Source of the DNA: Pseudomonadota bacterium
GTDB taxonomy: Bacteria; Pseudomonadota; Gammaproteobacteria; Steroidobacterales; Steroidobacteraceae
DNA length: 13,853 bases
Reading direction: 5' to 3'
Assembly (NCBI GenBank): GCA_021815905.1
Contig: JAKAZP010000018.1
Span: 1 to 13,853, forward strand
The position numbers were made by a program, and so were the translations under genes. Of this stretch, positions 7,259 through 12,675 are shown piece by piece. Position 1 is the first letter of the stretch; every line of letters begins with the position of its first letter. The notes beneath the pieces were generated by a model. That model searched no databases and was not told the DNA's origin. It was given only the letters and a program-made list of their open reading frames with translations.

Positions 7259-7689
7259 GCGGCGAGAGCCGCCCCCCGCCGCGACTCTCGGCCGGGGTCG
7301 TGGTGGTCCGGCACGCTCCGGAGGGGTGGCTGTTTCTGATGCTGCGGGCCTATCGGAACTGGGACTTCCCCAAAGGACTCGTCGAGCCGGGCGAGCGGCC
7401 GCTCGATGCGGCACGGCGCGAGGTGCGCGAGGAGACCGCCATCGAGGATCTCGATTTCCGCTGGGGCGAGGCGTTCCGGGAGACCGCGCCCTACGGCAAG
7501 GGCAAGGTGGCGCGCTATTACCTCGCGGCGAGCCGTACGGCGACCGTGCGCCTGCCGGTCAGCGAGGAGCTCGGACGCCCCGAGCACGACGAGTGGCGCT
7601 GGGTCGATCTCGCGGCGGCGCTGACGTTCGTCCCGGCGCGCATCGAGCCGGTGCTGCGGTGGGCGGCAGCGACGATCGCAAGCGCGTGA
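7255..7689 (+). CDS. Nudix hydrolase, TTG start
   Basis: 144 residues of Nudix fold. The first strand is LSAGVVVVRH (11-20), then NWDFPKG and the Nudix box at residues 41-63. The box follows G-x5-E-x7-REVREE but has TAI at its end, so the usual second glycine is alanine. The metal-binding REVREE core is intact. WDFPKGLVEPGE and the late EWRWVDL resemble the diadenosine polyphosphate (Ap4A-type) branch, so hydrolysis of a nucleoside polyphosphate is a fair but unproven guess. The start is TTG at 7255-7257, overlapping the acyl-CoA dehydrogenase stop as TTGA, with GGAG 5 nt before. In-frame GTG codons begin only inside the first core strand. Its stop overlaps the next gene's GTG start, so it is the middle of a coupled three-gene unit. 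Confidence 0.88.
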   Translation: MSGESRPPPRLSAGVVVVRHAPEGWLFLMLRAYRNWDFPKGLVEPGERPLDAARREVREETAIEDLDFRWGEAFRETAPYGKGKVARYYLAASRTATVRLPVSEELGRPEHDEWRWVDLAAALTFVPARIEPVLRWAAATIASA

Positions 7690-8615
7690 GGCGCGCGACG
7701 GCCATGCTCGCCGCCGCCTGGCTCGCGGCCGCGAGCGGTGCCGGCGTCGCGGCCGTGCCGCCCTCGAGGCCGGAGGCGCCCGCGGACGCCGGCCAGGGAC
7801 TCTTGCGCGTCGTCACCGACGACACCGGCCGCCGCGTGCGGGTGCGGTATCCGCCGTTGCGCATTGCGAGCCTCGCCCCCGGAGCGACCGCGATGCTGTT
7901 CGCGGCGGGGGCGGGCGGGCAGGTGGTGGCGACGGTGAACTATTCCGACGAGCCGGCGGCGGCGCGGCGCGTCCCCCGGATCGGCAGCTTCGACGCCATC
8001 GACATGGAGCGCCTCATCAGCGCCCGGCCCGATGTGGCCGTGGTGTGGCCTGACGGGGTCAACCCGGCGGAGCTCGAGCAGCTCGAGCGGCTCGGCATCC
8101 CGGTCTACCGGCAACAGGCGCGCACGTTCGCGGCCATGGCCGGCTCGCTGCGGCGCCTCGGCCGGCTCGCCGGCACGAGCGCCATCGCGGATCGGCGCGC
8201 CGCGGCGATGCAGGCGCGCCTCGCGAGCCTGCGGCGAAGGTACGAGCGCGTCGGGCGCCGTCCGAGCGTGTTGCTCGAGGTCTGGAATCGACCGCTGTAC
8301 ACGGTCGGCGGCCGGGAGCTGATGAGCGATGCGCTCCGGGTGTGCGGCGCCCGCAACGTGTTTGGAGACCTGCCGCAGGACGGCCCGGCCATCGATCTCG
8401 GCGCGGTCATCGCCCGCAATCCCGACATCATCGTGGCGATGGCGCCCGACGGCCGGGGCGCCGACTGGCTCGCCGAGTGGCGACGCTTCGCGAGCCTGCG
8501 CGCCGTGCGCCACGGGCGCCTCATCGACTTCGAGGACCGCAGGCTCACCCGGTTGGGTCCGGGAGCGGTCGCGGCGACCGCGGAGCTCTGTCGGAAGATC
8601 GCCGCGGTGTGGTGA
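7686..8615 (+). CDS. BtuF-like periplasmic substrate-binding protein
   Basis: 309 residues of the helical-backbone metal-receptor class (PF01497), which delivers cobalamin, haem or ferric siderophores to ABC importers. I take GTG at 7686, giving an export signal of two Arg, a hydrophobic core (AMLAAAWLAAASGAGVAA) and probable cleavage near residue 23. ATG at 7704 is the alternative but loses the Arg residues. The mature part reads RIASLAPGATAMLFAAGAGGQ, then VNYSDEPAAARRVPRIGSF, DMERLISARPDVAVVW, a long backbone helix and CGARNVFGDLP, in the same order as E. coli BtuF. There is no lipobox cysteine, so it should be soluble and periplasmic. No permease, ATPase or TonB receptor gene is adjacent, so the importer must lie elsewhere. 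The GTG overlaps the Nudix stop (GTGA). Confidence 0.88.
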   Translation: MRRATAMLAAAWLAAASGAGVAAVPPSRPEAPADAGQGLLRVVTDDTGRRVRVRYPPLRIASLAPGATAMLFAAGAGGQVVATVNYSDEPAAARRVPRIGSFDAIDMERLISARPDVAVVWPDGVNPAELEQLERLGIPVYRQQARTFAAMAGSLRRLGRLAGTSAIADRRAAAMQARLASLRRRYERVGRRPSVLLEVWNRPLYTVGGRELMSDALRVCGARNVFGDLPQDGPAIDLGAVIARNPDIIVAMAPDGRGADWLAEWRRFASLRAVRHGRLIDFEDRRLTRLGPGAVAATAELCRKIAAVW

Positions 8616-8617
8616 GG

Positions 8618-8640
8618 CCGTCCGTGCCGTGCACGGACGG
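8618..8640 (+). terminator. 10-bp hairpin after the acyl-CoA dehydrogenase/Nudix/BtuF operon
   Basis: CCGTCCGTGC and GCACGGACGG form a perfect 10-bp stem with a 3-nt loop (CGT), starting 3 nt after the BtuF-like stop. No run of T follows, so intrinsic termination may be inefficient, though the position after the last gene of an operon supports a terminator or mRNA 3'-end stabiliser. Confidence 0.55.
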
Positions 8641-8693
8641 AGCCGATGACTCGCCGCAGGCGGCCGAGCCGGCGGCTCGATTGACCCGATGGA

Positions 8694-8726
8694 TTGACTT
8701 TCAAATTCCGATAGACGCCATATATA
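8694..8726 (+). promoter_or_regulatory. Probable oxyR promoter region
   Basis: An AT-rich patch with TTGACT (8694-8699, 5 of 6 of the -35 consensus) and the run CATATATA (about 8719-8726) for a -10, 18-21 nt apart depending on register, so the spacing is on the long side. ATAG at 8711-8714 followed after 7 nt by ATAT resembles one half of an OxyR site, which would fit autoregulation, but only a half is visible. Confidence 0.4.
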
Positions 8727-8753
8727 CGCACCACCCTCGCGGAGATTGGCCCC

Positions 8754-9656
8754 GTGGTCGACGTCAAGCTGAAGGATCTGCGCTATCTCGTGGCCGTGGC
8801 CGACACCCGGCACTTCGGCCGCGCCGCCGAGCGCTGCTTCGTCAGCCAGCCGACGCTGTCCGCGCAGCTGAAGAAGCTCGAGGATTACCTCGGCGTGCGC
8901 CTCATCGAGCGCCAGCCGAACAACGTCTCCCTCACCCAGGCCGGCGAGCAGATCGTCGAGCGTGCGCGGGGGATCCTGGAGGCGAGCGAGGAAGTGGTGA
9001 CGCTCGCCCGGGCGCACCGCGATCCGCTCGCCGGGCGGCTGCGCGTGGCGCTGCTGCCGACCATCGGGCCGTACCTGCTGCCGCGCGTCGCGCAGCCGCT
9101 GCGGCGCACGCTGCCGCGCCTCGAGCTGCATCTCTATGAGCATCAGACCGGTGCGATGCTCGAGAAGCTCAGGATGGGCGAGCTCGACCTCGGCATCCTC
9201 GCGCTGCCGGTCGAGCTCGAGGGGCTCGAGGCGCGTGAGCTCTACCTCGAGCCCTTCACCGTCGCGCTGCCCGAGCGCCACCGGCTCGCGAAGCGCGACC
9301 GCATTCACGCCGCCGATCTCGAGGGCGAGCGACTGCTGCTGCTCGAGGAGGGACACTGCCTGCGCGATCAGGCGCTCGAGGTCTGCAGCAGGGCCGGAGT
9401 CCCCGAGAGTCAGGACTTTCGCGCGACCAGCCTCGAGACGCTGCGGCAGATGGTGGCGACGGGCGCCGGCGTCACGCTGCTTCCGGAGCTCGCGACCCAG
9501 GGCGCGTACGGCGGCGCTCGCGGCGTCGCGATTCTGCCGTTCGCCCGGCCCGTGCCGGTGCGCCACGTGGGGGCCGTCTGGCGCAAGACCACGGCGCGCC
9601 GCGGCGCCATCGAAGCCGTGTGCGATCTCATCGCGCAGCGGACCGGAGGCCGCTAG
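8754..9656 (+). CDS. oxyR: OxyR hydrogen-peroxide-sensing LysR regulator
   Basis: 300 residues. The N-terminal winged HTH has KDLRYLVAVADTRHFGRAAE and FVSQPTLSAQLKKLED. The decisive feature is the redox loop EEGHCLRDQALEVC: C202 and C211 match E. coli OxyR C199 and C208, with the same eight-residue spacing and the GHCLRDQA context. DFRATSLETLRQMVATGAGVTLLPEL follows, as in OxyR proteins. H2O2 forms the disulphide and switches the protein to activate catalase, peroxiredoxin and related genes. The start is GTG at 8754, preceded by GGAG at 8741-8744 (9-nt spacing). None of the usual OxyR targets (katG, ahpC, ahpF, dps) is adjacent; the next gene, 25 nt on, encodes a serine hydrolase. Confidence 0.95.
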   Translation: MVDVKLKDLRYLVAVADTRHFGRAAERCFVSQPTLSAQLKKLEDYLGVRLIERQPNNVSLTQAGEQIVERARGILEASEEVVTLARAHRDPLAGRLRVALLPTIGPYLLPRVAQPLRRTLPRLELHLYEHQTGAMLEKLRMGELDLGILALPVELEGLEARELYLEPFTVALPERHRLAKRDRIHAADLEGERLLLLEEGHCLRDQALEVCSRAGVPESQDFRATSLETLRQMVATGAGVTLLPELATQGAYGGARGVAILPFARPVPVRHVGAVWRKTTARRGAIEAVCDLIAQRTGGR

Positions 9657-9681
9657 GGGCTCTGGCATAATCGCCCGCTCA

Positions 9682-11001
9682 GTGAGCCGACCCGATGCCG
9701 CCGCCGACCACGTCACGCCGTACGATCGCTTTGGATGGAGCGACGTCGAGGTCGAGCGGATGTTGGTTTCGGGCGCGCGCCGGGAGGAGCTCGCGGCCTA
9801 CTTCGGCGGCCGGGAATACGGCGAGCTCGTGAGGCTGGCGCACGCGGCACGGCGCGGCGCGCCGGCGCGCCGCCGGCCGCACGTGCTGCTGCTGCCCGGC
9901 ATCATGGGCTCGCAGCTCGGGTTCGAGCGCCCCCCGCCGCTTCCCGATGACGTGCTGTGGCTCGATCCGATCGACATCCAGACCGGGCGCCTCGCGCTTC
10001 TCGGGCTCGGAAAGCGCCAGCCGATCATCCCACTCGGAGTGGTGCTCTACAGTTACCTCAAGCTCAAGCTCAGGCTGCGCGCCGCGGGCTTCCCCGTCAG
10101 CCTGCACGCCTACGACTGGCGGCTGGGGGTGGAGGATGCCACCCACGCGCTTGCCCGACGCCTGCGCGCGCTCGCGCCGCGCAAGGTCGCGCTGGTCGGT
10201 CACAGCATGGGCGGATTGCTGGCGCGCGCCGCGCTCGCCACCCCCGAGGCGCCGCTCATCGAGCGCGTGGTCCTGCTCGGTACGCCCAACCTCGGCTCCT
10301 TCGCCGCCGTGCAGGCGCTGCGCGGCACGTATCCGGTGGTGCGCAAGATCGCGCGGCTCGATCCCGGAGGCACCGCCGAGCGCCTCGCGGCGGAAGTCTT
10401 CAACAGCTTTCCGAGCCTGTATCAGCTGCTGCCCTCGGCCGAGTGCGACGGGCACCTCGATCTGCTCGATCCGCGGTCATGGCCGGAGCACGGACCGCGT
10501 CCGCGCGCGCCGCTGCTCGCGCGCGCGCGGCGCTTCCGGCTCGGCCTGCCGGCGCCCGATGCGCGGCTGGTCGCGATCGTCGGGGTGGGGCAGGAGACGG
10601 TGACTTCGGCGATGCGCTCACGCGAGGGCTTCCGCTACACCGTGACCCGGCGCGGCGATGGCACGGTGCCCGCCGTGAGCGCCGCGCTCGCGGGCGGCAC
10701 CTCGTACTTCGCGGCCGTGGCGCACAGCGAGCTCACGCGCGATGCCGTCGTGGCCGCGGCCGTCGCCGACATCCTGCGCCGCGGCGCGACCCGCCGCCTC
10801 GCGACCCGCTGGAGGAGCTCGAGCCGGGCCGAGGCCTCGATCACCGATCGCGAGCTGCGCGGGGCGCAGACCGGGAAGGTCGACTGGGCGCGGCTCACGC
10901 CGGCCGGGCGCCGCGAGTTCCTGCAGAATCTCAACGAGCCGCCGCGCCTCAAGCTGCGGATCCGGCAAGCGCGGGACGGGGGGACTCCCCGCGGGAGTTA
11001 G
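9682..11001 (+). CDS. LCAT-like alpha/beta hydrolase (lipase/acyltransferase family)
   Basis: 439 residues with all signatures of a serine hydrolase related to lecithin:cholesterol acyltransferase (PF02450-like). The oxyanion-side motif is HVLLLPGIMGSQL (67-79). WLDPIDIQTGRLALLGLG follows, then the nucleophile elbow LVGHSMGG with S175. The acid is D326 in GDGTVPAVSA and the base H348 in AVAHSEL. About 90 further residues, Arg-rich, close the chain. There is no signal peptide or membrane segment, so it should be cytoplasmic; the substrate, an acyl ester or phospholipid, is unknown. The start is GTG at 9682; ATG 78 nt further in is an alternative. It lies 25 nt after oxyR on the same strand and may be co-transcribed, although GGCATAAT at 9664-9671 could be a separate -10. 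Confidence 0.85.
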   Translation: MSRPDAAADHVTPYDRFGWSDVEVERMLVSGARREELAAYFGGREYGELVRLAHAARRGAPARRRPHVLLLPGIMGSQLGFERPPPLPDDVLWLDPIDIQTGRLALLGLGKRQPIIPLGVVLYSYLKLKLRLRAAGFPVSLHAYDWRLGVEDATHALARRLRALAPRKVALVGHSMGGLLARAALATPEAPLIERVVLLGTPNLGSFAAVQALRGTYPVVRKIARLDPGGTAERLAAEVFNSFPSLYQLLPSAECDGHLDLLDPRSWPEHGPRPRAPLLARARRFRLGLPAPDARLVAIVGVGQETVTSAMRSREGFRYTVTRRGDGTVPAVSAALAGGTSYFAAVAHSELTRDAVVAAAVADILRRGATRRLATRWRSSSRAEASITDRELRGAQTGKVDWARLTPAGRREFLQNLNEPPRLKLRIRQARDGGTPRGS

Positions 11002-11014
11002 TGGGCGCGCGCCC
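10984..11014. terminator. Stem-loops in the convergent gap, possible bidirectional terminator
   Basis: Two small dyads lie where the hydrolase and methyltransferase-like genes converge: ACTCCC-CGC-GGGAGT (10984-10998), just before the hydrolase stop, and the 12-nt palindrome GGGCGCGCGCCC (11003-11014). Neither has a T-run. Position supports termination from both sides, but the evidence is weak. Confidence 0.3.
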
Positions 11015-11024
11015 GGCGCGACCG

Positions 11025-11603
11025 TCACAGCACGAAGGGAATCAGCATCTTCGTGCGGCGCCTGTACTCGGGATACTGCCGCGGGAACTGCGCGAGCATG
11101 GTGCGCTCCTCCGAGCGCGCGGCGAACAGAAAGAACACGAAGTAGATGACGAACAGCGCCAGCCACGCGAGGTCGGTGGCGAGCGCGGTGCCGAGCATCG
11201 CGAGCATGATCCCGCTGTAGATCGGATGGCGCACGTAGCGGTAGGGACCGGTGGTCACGAGCTCGTGGTCCTCGCGCAGCGTCATCGGCGTGCCCCAGTT
11301 GCGTCCGATGTGGAAGCGCGCCCAGAAGGCGAACACGAACCCGCCGACGCACAGTCCGACGCCGACCCACTGCGCGATCACTCCGGGGTGATACGCCAGG
11401 TGTCCGCCGAGGGAGCCGATGACGCCCGGCTCGTATCGCCGCAGCCGCACCCCTGCGATGACGGTGGCGAACAACAGGAGCCTCAGTCCCCAGAAGCTCC
11501 ACGGCGCGCCGCGGCTGCGCTTCTTGCTGAAGGCCGCGAGCACGAGCCAGATCACCACGAAGGCGACCCACAGCGAGCCGATCACCTCGCGCGCGAGGAC
11601 CAT
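11025..11603 (-). CDS. Isoprenylcysteine carboxyl methyltransferase-like membrane protein
   Basis: 192 residues of the ICMT/PEMT superfamily of small integral membrane methyltransferases that use S-adenosylmethionine. Hydrophobic spans appear near residues 8-25, 38-53, 76-94 and two close together at 129-162. The C-terminal signature is present: ELVTTGPYRYVRHPIYSG (R125, H126, P127), then RSEERTMLAQFPRQYPEYRR with E166 and E167, as in ICMT active sites. Bacteria lack prenylated CaaX proteins, so the substrate is unknown; lipids or small molecules are used by relatives. The ATG at 11603 is 6 nt after the yajQ stop, so it is the third gene of the unit. The ribosome site is weak, implying coupling to yajQ. 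Confidence 0.87.
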   Translation of the reverse strand: MVLAREVIGSLWVAFVVIWLVLAAFSKKRSRGAPWSFWGLRLLLFATVIAGVRLRRYEPGVIGSLGGHLAYHPGVIAQWVGVGLCVGGFVFAFWARFHIGRNWGTPMTLREDHELVTTGPYRYVRHPIYSGIMLAMLGTALATDLAWLALFVIYFVFFLFAARSEERTMLAQFPRQYPEYRRRTKMLIPFVL

Positions 11604-11609
11604 CGGCCG

Positions 11610-12092
11610 TCAGTCGCGGAAATTGTTGAATTGCAGCGGGCGATCGAGCTTCGCGCCGCGCAGGAGCCCGATCGCCTCCTGCAGGTCATCGCGCTGCTTG
11701 CCGGTGATGCGCACCTTCTCGCCCTGGATGCTCGCCTGGATCTTCAGCTTCGAATCCTTCACCAGGCGCGTGATCTTCCTGCCGGCGTCGGCGTCGATCC
11801 CCTGCCGCAGCAGCACCTGCTGGCGCGCCGCCGACAGCGCGATCTGCGACTCCTTGACCTCGAGGCACGCGAGGTCGATGCCGCGCTTGCCGAGGCGGAG
11901 CTTCAGGATCTCGAGCATCTGCTTGAGCTGGAAATCGACCTGCGCCTCGAGTGTCACCGTCAGCTCCTCGAGCGTGAAGCGCGCGCCGGTGTCCTTGAAG
12001 TCGAAGCGCTGCGCGAGCTCGCGGTTGGCCTGGTCGACGGCGTTGGCGACCTCGTGGGCGTTCACCTCGGAGACGACGTCGAAGGACGGCAT
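11610..12092 (-). CDS. yajQ: YajQ family nucleotide-binding protein
   Basis: 160 residues (E. coli YajQ is 163). It opens MPSFDVVSEVNAHEVANAVD and closes LQFNNFRD, both hallmarks of the family. RFDFKDTGARF, LGKRGIDLACLEV, RKITRLVKDSKLKIQASIQG and VRITGKQRDDLQ all align in order. YajQ folds into two ferredoxin-like halves that bind nucleotides, and a Xanthomonas homologue is a c-di-GMP-responsive effector that cooperates with a LysR-type factor. I chose the ATG at 12092 because it gives exactly the family start; a longer frame from 12374 overlaps the upstream gene in another frame. It starts 7 nt after the upstream gene's stop and ends 6 nt before the methyltransferase-like gene. Confidence 0.95.
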   Translation of the reverse strand: MPSFDVVSEVNAHEVANAVDQANRELAQRFDFKDTGARFTLEELTVTLEAQVDFQLKQMLEILKLRLGKRGIDLACLEVKESQIALSAARQQVLLRQGIDADAGRKITRLVKDSKLKIQASIQGEKVRITGKQRDDLQEAIGLLRGAKLDRPLQFNNFRD

Positions 12093-12099
12093 GGCGCGC

Positions 12100-12441
12100 T
12101 CAGGAGGGCTTCTTCCGTCGCGCCTCGAGCTCGCGCCGGTGCTTGCGCGTGAGCGCCACGAACCGCGGGGTGAGCCCCGCGTCCTCGTACACCGGATCGC
12201 CCTGCTCGTCGGTCGAGATGACGCGCGCGCCCGGGACGTAGGGCATGGAAGCGGCCACCTGCTCGAGTGCGGCCCCGAGGAGCTCGGTGATGAGCTGCTC
12301 GGGCGTGCGCCCGGGAAACATGTCCGCCAGGGCGCGCAGCGAGGCGGCCTGATCGAGCGGCAGGCGAACGGCATATTCCGACGCCGTTCTCGGCACGGCC
12401 GCGGACTCGTGCCAGCGCTCGAGCAGCTCTTTGAAGCTCAC
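12100..12441 (-). CDS. Small conserved protein with ribbon-helix-helix-like core
   Basis: 113 residues, first gene of the yajQ unit. A segment at about 22-58 (YAVRLPLDQAASLRALADMF, then GRTPEQLITELLGAAL) has the strand-helix-turn-helix look of an RHH/MetJ-Arc core. The rest is polar and ends in a basic tail (KHRRELEARRKKPS). Similar Pseudomonas-group proteins carry labels such as pilin assembly or type 1 pili tip component, which nothing in this sequence supports. The start is GTG at 12439-12441, preceded by GAAGGA about 9 nt away. The gene faces away from the trp leader, 77 nt between the two starts. No function is assigned; a DNA-binding role, possibly autoregulatory, is inference only. Confidence 0.8.
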   Translation of the reverse strand: MSFKELLERWHESAAVPRTASEYAVRLPLDQAASLRALADMFPGRTPEQLITELLGAALEQVAASMPYVPGARVISTDEQGDPVYEDAGLTPRFVALTRKHRRELEARRKKPS

Positions 12442-12481
12442 GGGGTTCGGTCCTTCAGCCAGGTGACTCGCGGGGCGGGTA

Positions 12482-12509
12482 TTGTAGCCGAACGCCGCCT
12501 GGTGATACT
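12482..12509 (+). promoter_or_regulatory. Candidate trp promoter
   Basis: TTGTAG (12482-12487) and GATACT (12504-12509) are 16 nt apart and match sigma-70 elements reasonably. Transcription would begin near 12516, only a few bases before the leader-peptide ATG at 12519, which would make the leader mRNA nearly leaderless. That fits the missing Shine-Dalgarno. No operator for a TrpR-type repressor is evident. Confidence 0.4.
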
Positions 12510-12518
12510 CTCGAGTCG

Positions 12519-12590
12519 ATGCCGCAGCGCACGCACACGATGCATTGGTGGTGGCGCACTTCGTACCCGGAGTGGGCCCGCGGCCGCTAG
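12519..12590 (+). CDS. trpL: trp leader peptide with four Trp codons
   Basis: A 23-residue open frame (ATG at 12519, TAG at 12588-12590), too short for routine gene calling. It contains three consecutive TGG codons at 12546-12554 and a fourth at 12573-12575. That is 4 Trp in 23 residues, far above chance and diagnostic of a tryptophan-sensing leader. The peptide reads MPQRTHTMHWWWRTS followed by YPEWARGR. A second in-frame ATG at 12540 would still translate all four Trp codons. No convincing Shine-Dalgarno precedes it. When charged tRNA-Trp is scarce the ribosome stalls at the TGG run and masks hairpin strand 1, which starts 2 nt beyond the run. It lies 86 nt upstream of trpE and directly ahead of a strong terminator. 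Confidence 0.88.
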   Translation: MPQRTHTMHWWWRTSYPEWARGR

Positions 12591-12655
12591 TTAACCGTCA
12601 GAAACTTCGAACCGCACGACAGGACCCATTCCGGCACCCCCGGAATGGGTTTTTT
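12557..12655 (+). promoter_or_regulatory. Transcription attenuator controlling trpE
   Basis: Four strands give mutually exclusive structures. Strand 1 CACTTCG (12557-12563) pairs with CGGAGTG in strand 2 (12568-12574) around TACC: 7 bp with one T.G wobble. Strand 2 CCGGAGTGGG (12567-12576) pairs instead with strand 3 CCCATTCCGG (12625-12634): 10 bp with one G.U wobble, extendable by two GC pairs past a C.A mismatch. Strand 3 pairs with strand 4 as the terminator. Strand 2 is a near copy of strand 4. Ribosome stalling at the Trp codons covers strand 1, frees strand 2 to trap strand 3, and lets transcription proceed into trpE. With ample Trp the ribosome reaches the stop and the terminator forms. 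Confidence 0.85.
12624..12655 (+). terminator. Intrinsic terminator of the trp attenuator (3:4 hairpin)
   Basis: ACCCATTCCGG (12624-12634), loop CACCC, CCGGAATGGGT (12640-12650): a perfect 11-bp stem running directly into six Ts (12650-12655). It is the only textbook rho-independent terminator in the window, and it stands before the gene it controls, 20 nt ahead of the trpE ATG. Confidence 0.93.
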
Positions 12656-12675
12656 GTTGGGTGTTATGGATTGCG

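Noticed and set aside
5432..7414. 660-residue minus-strand open frame opposite the acyl-CoA dehydrogenase
   Set aside because: It is an Arg/Ala/His-rich shadow created by high GC at third positions; the plus-strand gene has a strong ribosome site and all family motifs.
7518..9716. 732-residue minus-strand open frame opposite the Nudix, BtuF-like and oxyR genes
   Set aside because: It crosses three real genes, has no recognisable domain and has the composition of an antisense shadow.
9957..12152. 731-residue plus-strand frame over the hydrolase, ICMT-like and yajQ genes
   Set aside because: It is partly out of frame with the hydrolase and antisense to the other two genes; no motifs, Arg/Glu-rich low complexity.
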